Assembly (NCBI GenBank): GCA_013215295.1
Contig: JABSOZ010000006.1
Coordinates: forward strand, 224,254-288,253
Source of the DNA: Colwellia sp.
GTDB lineage: Bacteria; Pseudomonadota; Gammaproteobacteria; Enterobacterales; Alteromonadaceae
Reading direction: 5' to 3'
DNA: 64,000 nucleotides
Part shown: positions 32,415 to 42,300 of the stretch, one piece after another
How the letters are laid out: every line of letters begins with the position of its first letter
Numbering within the stretch: position 1 is the stretch's first letter
Made by a program: the position numbers and the translations under genes
Notes under the pieces: generated by a model
Database searches by the model: none
What the model was told of the DNA's origin: nothing
What the model saw: the letters and a program-made list of their open reading frames with translations, nothing else

Positions 32415-33674
32415 TTAATTAAGCAGGCGCTGCAGCTGTTGCATCATTAATCTATGTTCATGCGCAGTGCCGCCAATTTCTTTAGAACAATGTGCTTGTT
32501 GATAGGCAAGCTTTTCATTACCCGCTTTAGCATTTAAATACGCTAAAATAGCCAGTGGCATATGTGAGTTGACAAGCGCTTGGTGACTTTGCAATAACGA
32601 TACGTTGTTAATTGCTTCACTCACTTTTCCGCTATGCCCAAGGGCAATTGCGTGGTTGAGTTTAGCCACAGGTGAATCTGTTATTTTTATATAGTCATCA
32701 TAATAACTAACAATTAACAGCCAATTGGTCTCTGAAAACGTTGCGGCACAACAGTGCTGTTGCGCAATTAACGCTTCGATATAAAAGCGACTAGCCGTAT
32801 GACTAGCCTCAGTACAAGCTTTTAAAATATGATCACCTGTATGAATATATTCTTGTTGCCACAGGCTTCGGTCTTGTAAATCTAATGGAATATTAAAACC
32901 ATCTTTATCAACACGGGCATTGATACGTGCGATATTAAAATGCATCAATGCAAACAGACCTAACGTATCTTGATTAACCATTTTAGGTTCATTTATTAGC
33001 ATTTCAACCAAAGCAATTGCTTCTTGGCAAAATTCAATATTGATAGGTTTTTTAGGATCTGAACTATAAAAACCTTCATTAAATAGCAAATATAATACCG
33101 TGTTTACCGTATCCATAGCTTCGCTGAGTTTATCATCGCTGGGTAATTCAAAACTGAGTTGCTTTAATTTTTCTCGTGTTCTTAATAACCTTTTTTTAAC
33201 CGTCGCTTCAGTTAATAATAACGCCCGAGCAATGGCACGAATACTAAAACCACATAACGACTTTAATATAAAGACGATTCTATTTTCTGCTTTGATACTT
33301 TGATGACAACAAATGAAAATCATTCTAAGTTGATCGTCTTTTATTTTCGAAACTTTAAATTCTTCTTCGATGGTAAAAGCTAACGTCCATTCACTGAGTA
33401 AATATTGAGATAAGTCTTGTGATAGTTTTACTTTGGTTTTATCCGCTCTTATTTTATCAAGTGCTTTATTTTTAGCGGTTGTCATTAACCATGCCGCAGG
33501 ATTTGGGGGAATTTGATGTTGTTGCCAATCAATTATGGCTTTACTATAAGCGTCTTGCATTACATCTTCTGCTAAGTCAAAGTTATGCACACCAAAAATG
33601 CGGGTTAATACCGCCAGTAACTTTGCAGAATGTGTTTTATAAAGTTGCTCAACAAGAGCATCAACATCTGTCAT
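32415..33674 (-). CDS. ECF-type sigma factor with long C-terminal domain (ECF42-like)
   Basis: The 419-residue protein starts MTDVDALVEQLYKTHSAKLLAVLTRIFG and carries sigma region 2 (AEDVMQDAYSKAIIDWQQ; PAAWLMTTAKNKALDKIRADK) and region 4 (IRAIARALLLTEATVKKRLLRTREKL). A helical TPR-like C-terminal domain of about 230 residues follows, instead of an anti-sigma partner. This architecture plus a YCII neighbour fits the ECF42 group. I chose ATG 33674; the frame extends to 33725, but family members begin at this Met. Confidence 0.85.
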   Translation of the reverse strand: MTDVDALVEQLYKTHSAKLLAVLTRIFGVHNFDLAEDVMQDAYSKAIIDWQQHQIPPNPAAWLMTTAKNKALDKIRADKTKVKLSQDLSQYLLSEWTLAFTIEEEFKVSKIKDDQLRMIFICCHQSIKAENRIVFILKSLCGFSIRAIARALLLTEATVKKRLLRTREKLKQLSFELPSDDKLSEAMDTVNTVLYLLFNEGFYSSDPKKPINIEFCQEAIALVEMLINEPKMVNQDTLGLFALMHFNIARINARVDKDGFNIPLDLQDRSLWQQEYIHTGDHILKACTEASHTASRFYIEALIAQQHCCAATFSETNWLLIVSYYDDYIKITDSPVAKLNHAIALGHSGKVSEAINNVSLLQSHQALVNSHMPLAILAYLNAKAGNEKLAYQQAHCSKEIGGTAHEHRLMMQQLQRLLN

Positions 33675-33725
33675 CAATGTAAGGCTTCTATCCGTTCCTG
33701 TATAGATCAATAAGAAAGATAACAT

Positions 33726-34166
33726 CGTCGTTCTTTTCCATCAACATACATTACCGTTTACGTTTCAAACCCTTTGTGCATATATTTTCAATTTTATAAA
33801 ACAAAAAAAGTAAACTTTCGATTCACGGCTTTTCATAATCTGCCGGTGAGATATAAATTTGAACTCTACTCGAAGGATTGGCGCTATAAACTCGTTTTCT
33901 AACTTTTATAAACCTTAAAAAGCAAAAAACCGCAAACCTTTCGATTAGCGGGTTCTTTAATGTGGCGGGTAGAATGGGACGAGTATGGGCACTGGTTTTA
34001 TTGAATAAAATCACCTTTGAAATAAAAATCTTTGTTATGACTGAGCAATTAATAGATAAATATATCATCTTCCATAAGGCGGTTGAACTTGCACACCACC
34101 GTTCATGGCAGTCGTCTAGCATAATGGTAATTAATGACAACGTAGTAACTAAGTCCCTATATTTAT
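33726..34166. repeat. tRNA-Ser 3'-end fragment and terminator-like repeat (unit 1)
   Basis: No supported gene. 33841-33871 reads as the T-arm and acceptor 3' end of the tRNA-Ser at 35878 (CCGGTGAGAT..AAATTTGAACT). It is followed by GGCGCTATAAACTCGTTTTC and a hairpin around 33929-33956 with CTTTCGATTAGCGGG. The same string recurs at 35676-35755 and 35787-35877. 33959-34005 matches the dispersed repeat at 31901. Confidence 0.6.
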
Positions 34167-35426
34167 TCAAGACGTTAACCAGTCTTCAGGGAAATTATCT
34201 TTTACCAATTGGGTAATGCTTACACTGTTAATATTATATTGTTGACCTATCTCTTGAGCAAATAGAGAAGGCTGATGACTTCGTGCAATAATTAACGCGT
34301 TAGGGTATTTATCTTTTAACCATAATGCGGCACGTAAATTTTCTTCTGCGGAGCCTGTACCCAAAATAATGATAGGCTCTGAGCTTTCCAAGTCGACATT
34401 TTGACTAAGTTTATCCCATATTTCAGGATGGGTAATATTGCCTTCTAAAATTTCTCGCTTAGCAAAATCCTTCAGTTTAAGTTGTTCGTCGACAACAAGC
34501 ACACGCCGATGGGCGTCTTTATCAATAATAGCGATAGTATCAATTTCTTTTTTTGCATATTGAGACAGTTCTTCTAAAACGGCTTGACCAAATAGACCAA
34601 ACCCTGCCATTACCACCACATCTTTAGGCTTAGTTTTATATAAATGCTTTATTAATTGACCATTAGTTAAACCAATAGCGGCAAGTTGATAAGAGTTGAA
34701 AGTGATACAATCATTGGCAACTTTTGAGCCATTCATAGAGCGCATAAATCGGATGCTATTACAGTGGATTATTATTTTGTTTTTTAAATTAGGAAAGCGT
34801 TTCAATATTTTATGCGCTGCATCATAACTTTGAAAGTTATCTTCAGTGAACATCAATACCTTCCGAGCTGTAGTAAGGTTTAAGCGATTAATAAAATAGC
34901 TATGGGTGATATCGCCAATAATAACTTTTGCTGAAAATTGCACCCTTAATTCATGCTCTCTAAGTTTATCAATTTGATTATCGATAATCACGACAGAGAC
35001 TTTTTCATCAACATCTCTTAGGGCTTTCAAATAAGTAATGGTTAACTCCCCTGAGCCAGCAATAACGATATGATTTTTAATTCGGTGTAGTCGCCATTTA
35101 TGTGGTGTAAGTACTCTTAGAATAGCTTCTATTAATGCTGACCCCGCGAGTATAGGAGCGCCAAAATAGGCAATCCATAAGAAAGTTCTACCGAGAACAG
35201 GGCCACCTAGAGGAGTGCCTAAGTCTAATCCGCCAACAACAAATAGACCTAAGCTGTAATATACTTTGGTTAATATGTCAGCAGAATAAACACTAGGACG
35301 TTCAGAAAGTGATACCCCCATTATTAGGCCAGTTAATGCCATTGAAAAGAATATGGCGGCAGCTAACCAGCGCCAACTGATATTTATTGCGCTTTTAGAC
35401 AAAACAGACTCCACGAGTAATAACAA
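34167..35426 (-). CDS. Membrane protein with two NAD-binding (TrkA-N/RCK) domains
   Basis: This 419-residue protein has two or three N-terminal hydrophobic segments (about 18-100), then two Rossmann domains. The first begins NHIVIAGSGELTITYLKAL near 118 and the second begins DVVVMAGFGLFGQAVLEEL near 268. The layout resembles ion channels or transporters gated by RCK domains, but I see no TVGYG potassium filter. Ligand and ion are unknown. It lies between two blocks of tRNA-Ser-derived repeats. Confidence 0.7.
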   Translation of the reverse strand: MLLLVESVLSKSAINISWRWLAAAIFFSMALTGLIMGVSLSERPSVYSADILTKVYYSLGLFVVGGLDLGTPLGGPVLGRTFLWIAYFGAPILAGSALIEAILRVLTPHKWRLHRIKNHIVIAGSGELTITYLKALRDVDEKVSVVIIDNQIDKLREHELRVQFSAKVIIGDITHSYFINRLNLTTARKVLMFTEDNFQSYDAAHKILKRFPNLKNKIIIHCNSIRFMRSMNGSKVANDCITFNSYQLAAIGLTNGQLIKHLYKTKPKDVVVMAGFGLFGQAVLEELSQYAKKEIDTIAIIDKDAHRRVLVVDEQLKLKDFAKREILEGNITHPEIWDKLSQNVDLESSEPIIILGTGSAEENLRAALWLKDKYPNALIIARSHQPSLFAQEIGQQYNINSVSITQLVKDNFPEDWLTS

Positions 35427-35877
35427 TATTTAGCATGAGCGTGATGATAACAAATTCAACCCGTTAAATACCTTACTTGGATCTGAATCTACTATTGATT
35501 TGATAAATCAGCTAAAAAAAGGTGGTTTATACTATATATAATTAATACTAAAACAGATTTTAACGACATCTAATCAAGTTGATTTTGTGACCAACTGCCC
35601 TCTCCCTTTTGAACACTTCAGGGACTATGCTATAAACCTTATTTCTATTTTTCATTGTTCAAAAAGTAAAAAGCCGCTATAAACTCGTTTTCTAACTTTC
35701 ATAAACTTCAGAAAGCAAAAACCCGCTAACCTTTCGATTAGCGGATTTTTTAATGTGGCGGTGAGATAAAAATTTGAACTATACTCGAAGAATTGGCGCT
35801 ATAAACCCGTTTATATATTTTAAGTATAGAAAAGCAAAAAGCCCGTCAATCTTTCGATTAACGGGCTTCTCTTAATG
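35427..35877. repeat. tRNA-Ser-derived repeats (units 2 and 3) and terminators
   Basis: No gene. A partial unit (35676-35755) carries GCTATAAACTCGTTTTC and a hairpin with CTTTCGATTAGCGG. At 35756-35787 a second tRNA-Ser 3' fragment (TGGCGGTGAGAT..AAATTTGAACT) begins exactly 122 bases before the same point of the real tRNA, followed by another GGCGCTATAAACCCG and a terminator. Together they look like tandem duplications of the tRNA 3' end plus its terminator. Confidence 0.6.
35839..35868 (-). terminator. Terminator of tRNA-Ser
   Basis: On the minus strand AAGCCCGTTAATC, loop GAAA, GATTGACGGGCTT then TTT: a 13-base stem with one G-T pair, 10 bases beyond the tRNA CCA end. Confidence 0.85.
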
Positions 35878-35967
35878 TGGCGGTGAGATAGAGATTTGAA
35901 CTCTAGGACGGGATAAACCGTCGCTGGTTTTCAAGACCAGTGCTTTCGACCACTCAGCCATCTCACC
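35878..35967 (-). tRNA. tRNA-Ser (anticodon UGA)
   Basis: On the minus strand GGTGAGA...TCTCACC form the acceptor stem with discriminator G and encoded CCA. The anticodon arm is CTGGT-CTTGAAA-ACCAG, giving anticodon TGA. A long variable arm (GACGGTTTATCCCGTC) is diagnostic of a class II tRNA, and the T-arm is AGAGTTCAAATCTCT. Length is 90 bases with CCA. Confidence 0.95.
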
Positions 35968-36116
35968 TGAATGTTTCAAAACAATTCCTTGCTTCAGAAC
36001 GAGGCGAATACTAAAGTGTCGAAAAACACTTGTAAAGCATTTATTCTCTAAAAATGTTTGTTTGCTAAAAAAAACATCATTTTGCTAGCTATTTAAACAA
36101 TCCTTAAAGGTTCAAT

Positions 36117-36725
36117 ATGGATAATGATACTTTTTCCGAAAAACTGTGCCGCTGTTCTTGGCTTGATACTTCAAAACCTGATTACGTCAAATATCATGAT
36201 GAAGAATGGGGAGTACCTGTTTACGATGATCAAAAACTTTTTGAGTATCTATGTTTGGAGTCAGCCCAAGCAGGCCTAAGTTGGTATACTATATTAAAAC
36301 GGCGTGAAGGTTATAGAGCGGCTTTTGCTGACTTCGATGTAGAAATTATTGCTAAGTACAGTCAAGAAAAAGTTGAAGAGCTTATGCTAAACAGCAATAT
36401 CATACGTAACCGTTTAAAAATAAATGCCGCAGTTAACAACGCTCAATGTTTTATTGAAATCCAAAAAGAGTTTGGTAGTTTTAGTACTTACATGTGGCAA
36501 TTCGTTAACAACAAAACCATTGTTAATTCATGGGATAACTTAACTGACTCCCCTGCTACGTCAACTGAATCAGATGCCTGGTGTAAAGATTTAAAAAAAC
36601 GAGGCTTTAAGTTTGTTGGCTCTACAATCTGCTACGCACATATGCAGGCATGCGGTATGGTGAATGATCACAGCAACGACTGTTACAAACGCTCACAAAT
36701 TATCAATGAATATCAACAAGGTTAA
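36117..36725 (+). CDS. tag: DNA-3-methyladenine glycosylase I
   Basis: This 202-residue enzyme removes 3-methyladenine from alkylated DNA. Family landmarks: RCSWLDTSKPDYVKYHDEEWGVP at the N terminus (zinc-binding Cys and His), ESAQAGLSWYTILKRREGYR, VNAWD-equivalent VNSWDN, KDLKKRGFKFVGSTICYAHMQACGMVNDH with the C-terminal zinc ligands. It is a single-gene unit downstream of tRNA-Ser. Confidence 0.94.
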   Translation: MDNDTFSEKLCRCSWLDTSKPDYVKYHDEEWGVPVYDDQKLFEYLCLESAQAGLSWYTILKRREGYRAAFADFDVEIIAKYSQEKVEELMLNSNIIRNRLKINAAVNNAQCFIEIQKEFGSFSTYMWQFVNNKTIVNSWDNLTDSPATSTESDAWCKDLKKRGFKFVGSTICYAHMQACGMVNDHSNDCYKRSQIINEYQQG

Positions 36726-36862
36726 ACAACTAAAGCATAGTAATTTAAAAATCACCGTGCCATAATATGTCAAAATGCCGTAAATAAGATTTGCGTTTAA
36801 CTTGAATTTTATTCAAATGGCCTTATCTAAAAAGTATAACCAAAGTTATCAGAGGAAATTTT

Positions 36863-37528
36863 ATGCAATCAAATATTAGTTTACAGGGTAGCAAAAGTTC
36901 AGCTATCGAAATTAACAAGGTACTGAAAAATACCTATATGTTATTGTCAATGACCCTAGCATTTAGTGCCGTTACTGCCGCTATTTCTATGGCGATGAAC
37001 CTACCACACTTTGCAGCAATCATTATGATATTGGTGTCTTTTGGTTTGATGTTTGTTGTAAACAAAAAAGCTGATTCAGCGAGTGGTATTTTTTGGATAT
37101 TTGCTTTTACCGGTTTAATGGGTGCTTCTTTAGGGCCAATGCTTAGCCACTATGCTTCAATGCCTGGCGGTCCATCAATGATAATGCAAGCACTAGGTGG
37201 AACAGCGTTAATATTTTTTGCACTTTCTGGCTACGCGTTAACTAGCAAAAAAGACTTCTCGTTTATGGGTGGCTTCTTAATGGTTGGTTTAGTCGTTGCA
37301 GTTATTGCCATGATAGCAAATATATTTTTCCAAATACCTGCGCTTTCGTTAGCCATTAGTTCTGCAATTATTATGATCATGTCGGGTTTAATTTTATTCG
37401 ATACAAGCCGTATTATCCACGGCGGTGAAACGAACTATATTCGTGCAACAGTTTCACTTTATTTAAGTGTTTACAATATTTTCGTTCACTTGTTAAGCAT
37501 GTTAGGAATTTTGGGTGGAGATGATTAA
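36863..37528 (+). CDS. yccA: Bax inhibitor-1 family membrane protein YccA
   Basis: This 221-residue protein has seven hydrophobic segments and the BI-1 pattern: NKVLKNTYMLLSMTLAFSA at the start and FDTSRIIHGGETNYIRATVSLYLSVYNIFVHLLSML at the end. E. coli YccA modulates FtsH proteolysis. As in E. coli, where yccA is beside tusE, it precedes tus genes. AGAGGAA lies before the ATG. Confidence 0.92.
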   Translation: MQSNISLQGSKSSAIEINKVLKNTYMLLSMTLAFSAVTAAISMAMNLPHFAAIIMILVSFGLMFVVNKKADSASGIFWIFAFTGLMGASLGPMLSHYASMPGGPSMIMQALGGTALIFFALSGYALTSKKDFSFMGGFLMVGLVVAVIAMIANIFFQIPALSLAISSAIIMIMSGLILFDTSRIIHGGETNYIRATVSLYLSVYNIFVHLLSMLGILGGDD

Positions 37529-37573
37529 TATCTCAAGATAATAGAATGTAAGCGAATTATTGCTTATAATATG

Positions 37574-37605
37574 AAACCTCGCTGATCACATGATCACCGA
37601 GGTTT
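37574..37605 (+). terminator. Terminator after yccA
   Basis: AAACCTCG (37574-37581) pairs with CGAGGTTT (37598-37605), with TGATCA pairs inside, followed by a run of T. It separates yccA from tusD. Confidence 0.85.
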
Positions 37606-37645
37606 TTTTATTTTAAGTGTTTATTTAGAAAACGTAGGACACCTT

Positions 37646-38020
37646 GTGAAAAATATCGCTTTTGTTATCACCACCCCGCCCAACAGTAATTTAACCGCTA
37701 CTGCTATCAATATAGTTACGGCGGCATTAACAATGAATATCAGTGTTGTTGGGGTGTTCTTTTATCAAGATGGCGTATTAAATGGTAGCCAGCATCTTGC
37801 GTTGCCGAATGACGAATATCAAGCTCATCAGCAATGGCAACTTTTGCATCTCAAGTATAATCTTCCCTTACATTTATGCGCTACAGCCGCAGAAAAACGC
37901 GGTTTAAGTGATGATATTAATGATAACCAAGCGAAGAATGTTCATGAAGCTTTCACCTTGTCTGGTTTAGGCGAGTTAGTTGAGTTAAATGTTAAAGCAG
38001 ATCGTTTAATTCAACTTTGA
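37646..38020 (+). CDS. tusD: Sulfurtransferase complex subunit TusD
   Basis: This 124-residue DsrE-fold protein carries the catalytic Cys in LPLHLCATAAEKRGL, the acceptor of persulfide from TusA. TusBCD relays sulfur to TusE for 2-thiouridine synthesis in tRNA wobble positions. The start is GTG at 37646, preceded by AGGACACC. First gene of tusDCBE. Confidence 0.92.
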   Translation: MKNIAFVITTPPNSNLTATAINIVTAALTMNISVVGVFFYQDGVLNGSQHLALPNDEYQAHQQWQLLHLKYNLPLHLCATAAEKRGLSDDINDNQAKNVHEAFTLSGLGELVELNVKADRLIQL

Positions 38021-38030
38021 GGAGATTTAT

Positions 38031-38399
38031 ATGTCCATAACTGAAAAGTCAGTCGCTATACTTAATGCTAGCCCGCCTTTGTCAAAAGCTAATGCTAAAG
38101 ATTCTCTTGACGTTGCTCTTATTTTTGGCTCTTACGAGCAAGCCGTCAGTTTATATTTTCAGGGTGATGGCGTTTATCAGTTAATAGCGGAGCAACAACC
38201 TGAACTGATCCAACAAAAAGATTTTTTAAAAACCTTCGCAGCTTTAGAATTTTACGATATTGAGAATATTTATGTTTGTCATCATTCGCTTAATCAGCGT
38301 GGTTTAGCCGAAAAGTTTTCTATTGAAAATGTACAAGTACTCAACCAAGATGACTTTGCAATATCATTACACCAACACCAAACAATATTAAGGTTTTAA
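38031..38399 (+). CDS. tusC: Sulfurtransferase complex subunit TusC
   Basis: A 122-residue DsrF-type protein (SVAILNASPPLSKANAKDSLDVALIFGSYEQAVSLYFQGDGVYQL), structural subunit of the TusBCD hexamer. GAGGAG precedes the ATG; it lies 10 bases after tusD. Confidence 0.9.
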   Translation: MSITEKSVAILNASPPLSKANAKDSLDVALIFGSYEQAVSLYFQGDGVYQLIAEQQPELIQQKDFLKTFAALEFYDIENIYVCHHSLNQRGLAEKFSIENVQVLNQDDFAISLHQHQTILRF

Positions 38400-38405
38400 T
38401 CCATT

Positions 38406-38702
38406 ATGAGTATGCTTCATTTAGTACGCACTTCAGCTTTTCAAACCGATGATTTTCAGCAATGTCTTAACGTATTACAACCAACAGACTGTATAGTTTT
38501 ACTTGATGACGGCTGCTACAACCTTAATCATGATTTATGGCAAGAAGCCTTGAATAAAGTTGCGTTACCAGCTCTTTATATTATTGAAGCACACGCTCAA
38601 GCTAGAGCAGTAACCCTTGATAAAGAAAAAATTAACACCTTATCACTAGATGCATTAATGACTCTCATTTGTGAAACGGAAAAGTCGGTAACTTGGCAAT
38701 GA
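38406..38702 (+). CDS. tusB: Sulfurtransferase complex subunit TusB
   Basis: A 98-residue DsrH-type protein ([34 protein letters not shown]-equivalent [13 protein letters not shown]). It overlaps tusE by 10 bases, so the two are translationally coupled. Confidence 0.88.
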   Translation: MSMLHLVRTSAFQTDDFQQCLNVLQPTDCIVLLDDGCYNLNHDLWQEALNKVALPALYIIEAHAQARAVTLDKEKINTLSLDALMTLICETEKSVTWQ

Positions 38703-39031
38703 GTTTAGTTTTTAACGAACAAGAGATAACGACCGATAAACAAGGTTATTTAATTAACTTTAAAGACTGGCATAGCGATTTAGCACAGTTAATTGCCGAT
38801 AAAGATGAATTAGTATTAACTGAAGCTCATTGGGAAGTTATTCGCTTTGTGAGAGAGTTTTATCTTACTTATAATACTTCACCTGCAATAAGAGCATTAA
38901 CGAAAGCGATGAAAGCTGAGTTTGGGGAAGAGAAAGCAAGTAGCCGATATTTATATCGATTATTTAAAGAAGGTCCGGCTAAACAAGCAACAAAGTATGC
39001 TGGCTTACCTAAACCAGCACGTTGCATCTAA
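38693..39031 (+). CDS. tusE: Sulfur carrier TusE (DsrC family)
   Basis: A 112-residue DsrC-fold protein: [50 protein letters not shown] and a C-terminal arm ending KPARCI, with the sulfur-carrying Cys at the penultimate residue. It passes persulfide sulfur from TusBCD to MnmA. Confidence 0.93.
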   Translation: MAMSLVFNEQEITTDKQGYLINFKDWHSDLAQLIADKDELVLTEAHWEVIRFVREFYLTYNTSPAIRALTKAMKAEFGEEKASSRYLYRLFKEGPAKQATKYAGLPKPARCI

Positions 39032-39058
39032 CCGCATAAAAATATTTAAATATCAATG

Positions 39059-39262
39059 TTAGACTTTAATATTGATATTATGACCACTATTTCCAACCGT
39101 TGGTAATGTCGCTGAATCTATACCTGCAGCAGAAGCTATCAGCTTTAACGCCATTTCTCCTTCAAGCTCTTGTTGATTTTTAGACAAACCTGCCGTTTTT
39201 AACGCTTGGCCTGTGGTTATATTAGTTTGAACACCTTCAGTATTATTTAATGATAATGACAT
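39059..39262 (-). CDS. Small protein, possibly YjfB-like
   Basis: A 67-residue protein (from ATG 39262, with GAGAGG upstream; an in-frame Met exists at 39274). The layout, a short Ser/Thr-rich start, an amphipathic helix (NQQELEGEMALKLIASAAG) and a GNSGHNINIKV tail, resembles the YjfB 'putative motility protein' family, but similarity by eye is weak. It converges with tusE. Confidence 0.5.
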   Translation of the reverse strand: MSLSLNNTEGVQTNITTGQALKTAGLSKNQQELEGEMALKLIASAAGIDSATLPTVGNSGHNINIKV

Positions 39263-39369
39263 ACAGCCTCTCACATTTTAGCTATTCACATAGCAAGTTG
39301 GAACAAGTACAACATTTGTCACAGCTTGTATCGACAAGCTCTATAATAACTTTAGATATAGGCTAATAT

Positions 39370-42300
39370 TTAAGCAAAAGACGCTAACAACGCTTCAACC
39401 GGATGACGTGTATGCATATTACCTAAGCGTTTAGTTTGACTTCTACATGAATAACCGGTGACTAATACTTGTTCAGCCTCTAACTGAGTTAATTTGTTTT
39501 GCCAGCTCATTTCAAATAACGTTTTTGAATTTTCAAAGTTTACTTGCTCATGACCGTATGTACCTGCCATTCCACAACAGCCCACAGAGACATTCTCGAG
39601 CGTTAAACCGAATAGGCCAAATATGTCACGCCATTGCCCTTCACTGCCTGCCAATGCCGTTTTTTCAGTACAATGGGCAAACAATTTATAAGGCGCTAGC
39701 GGCTTACTTTTAGTTAAAGACGAAAGCGCAACTTGAAAGTTCGGGTGATCGATCACCGTTAATAACCATTCATGCGCTAACAATACGTGGAAGTCACCGC
39801 GCTTGTCGCCCAGAGTTTGTTTATATTCGTCTCGATAACAAAGTGTTAATGAAGCATCTAATCCCAACATGGGAATATTTAATTGATGAAGCTCGTTTAA
39901 AAATTCAGCGGCATTTTTAGCTGTGTTAGCAAATTTGGCCAAAAAGCCTTTTACATGCTGTGGTTTACCATTAGGTTTGAACGGTAATAATATCGGTGTA
40001 AAAACTAACTTCTTGATGAGAGCCATCATGGCTTCAACAACATTGGCATCATAAAAAGAAGTAAACGGGTCTTGAACAATCAACACATGATTTGCTTGCT
40101 GCTCTGAATTGAGATTCTTCAAATAGTTCAGCTCGAAGCTTTGATAATTTTTTTCACTCACTTGTTTAGCTAAAGTGGGCACAGAAAGTATCGGTGTATC
40201 AATATAACCTATGGTTGCACGTGAAAGTTTGTCGTACCATTTATGAGATAATACTGTATTAATTAATTTAGGTGCTTTTGCCATTAACGGTGCTAATATT
40301 TCAACATTAGCGACTAAATGATCTTTCAATGGACGGAAATATCTTGAGTGATATAAGTTGACAAAACGTGCTCTAAAGTCTGGAACATCTACTTTTATCG
40401 GACATTGACTTGCACAAGCTTTACAGGCTAAACAGCCTTGCATAGCTTCCATAACTTCATGAGAAAAATCTTCTTTTTGATTGGCGGAAAAACGATTTCT
40501 CACCTTATCGAGTACACGTTTTACTGACCAATGCTGAATATTTTCTTCTAAGCTAAGTATATCAACACCTTTAGCTTCTAAAAGACGTAACCACTCACGC
40601 ATCAACCCTGCTCTACCTTTCGGTGAATGCCTTCGGTCACGCGTTACCTTGCTTGAAGGGCACATAGGGCTATTTACGTCATAATTAAAGCATAAGCCAT
40701 TACCATTACAATCAAGCGCAGAACTAAATGAATCTTTTACCGTGATAGGTATTTGACGATCATAAAAACCACGTTTAGTATCATCAACTGAAACTAACTT
40801 TTCACTCGACTCAAAAGGCGTACAAATTTTACCGGGATTCATTTTATTAAATGGGTCAAAAGCGGATTTTATTTTTCTTAATTCGTTAAATAACTGTTCG
40901 CCAAAAAACTGAGGACTATATTCACTGCGGTAACCTTTGCCATGTTCTCCCCACATTAATCCGCCATATTTTGCCGTTAAGGTCACCACTTTATCGGATA
41001 CTTCACGCAGCAATTTTTCTTGTTCTGGATCACACATATCTAATGCCGGACGTACATGTAAAACACCCGCATCGACATGACCAAACATGCCATACTGTAA
41101 ATCGTAACTATCAAGTAACGCTCGAAACTCAACAATATAATCGGCTAAATTTTCGGGTGGAACGGCAGTATCTTCAGCAAAGGCTAGTGGTTTTTGATTA
41201 CCTGCAGTGTTACCGAGTAAACCTACCGCTTTTTTTCGCATGCCGTAAAGTTTATTGATACTGCTTAAATCTGTAGTGACTTGATAACCAATAACACCGG
41301 TATTGTTACTGATGTCTTGTGTTAAGCGCCCTGTTAATTCTGCAACCTGCTCAGCCAAAGCTTCAATACTTGTACCGTTGTACTCAACGATATTAATACC
41401 GTCCATTACTTTATTTTCTACGTCAGTGATTAAATCACTCACCGAATGCCAAACAATATCTTGCTTTGCTAAATTCAGTACTTTTGAATCGATAGTTTCT
41501 ACTGACGTTGCTTTGGCTTCAACTAATGCAGGAGAATGACGAAGCGCAGAATCAAAACTGTCGTATTTAATAACGATCAGCGTTTTAGCTTTTAATATTG
41601 GGGTTAAATTTAGTTTAGCTTCGCAAACAAACGCTAAAGAGCCTTCCGAGCCGGTGATTATACGCGAGATATCAAGTTGACTTAGATCATCATTAAATAC
41701 GTTCTCTAAATCATAACCCGTTAAAAAACGATTTAAGCGGGGAAATTTTTCCAAAATTAAAGCGCGGTTATCACGACACGAACTAAGCACCTGTTTAATA
41801 ATATTGCCGTAACTATTATTTTTTTTGGCTAATACTTCAGCGTCTTCAATTGCCATTGGTGATGTTGAAAGCACTTCACCATTAGCTAATACAGATTCTA
41901 GTGCTAAAACATGATTTGATGTTTTACCGTAAACTAAAGAGCCTTGCCCTGAAGCATCAGTATTGATCATGCCACCAATGGTTGCACGACTACTTGTTGA
42001 TAAGTCTGGAGAAAAGAAAAAACCATGGGGTCTTAAATAATCATTTAATTGATCTTTAATAACACCCGCTTCAACGCGAACCCAATTTTCTTCAATATTA
42101 ATTTCTAAAATTCGGTTCATGTGTTTAGATAAATCAACAACAATACCCGGTGTTAAACTTTGTCCATTGGTACCTGTTCCGCCACCACGTGCACTGAATT
42201 TAATGCTTTGATATTGATCTGTTGAAGAGAGTTTACTGATCAATTGTATGTCTTGCTGACTTCTAGGATGCAAAACTAATTGGGGTAATTGTTGATAAAT

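Noticed and set aside
33823..34170. 115-codon frame on the minus strand
   Set aside because: It reads through the tRNA-Ser fragment, a terminator hairpin and the dispersed repeat; composition does not look coding.
39049..39079. AATATCAAT/ATTGATATT inverted repeat between tusE and the small gene
   Set aside because: A/T-only stem overlapping a coding end; too weak to call a terminator.
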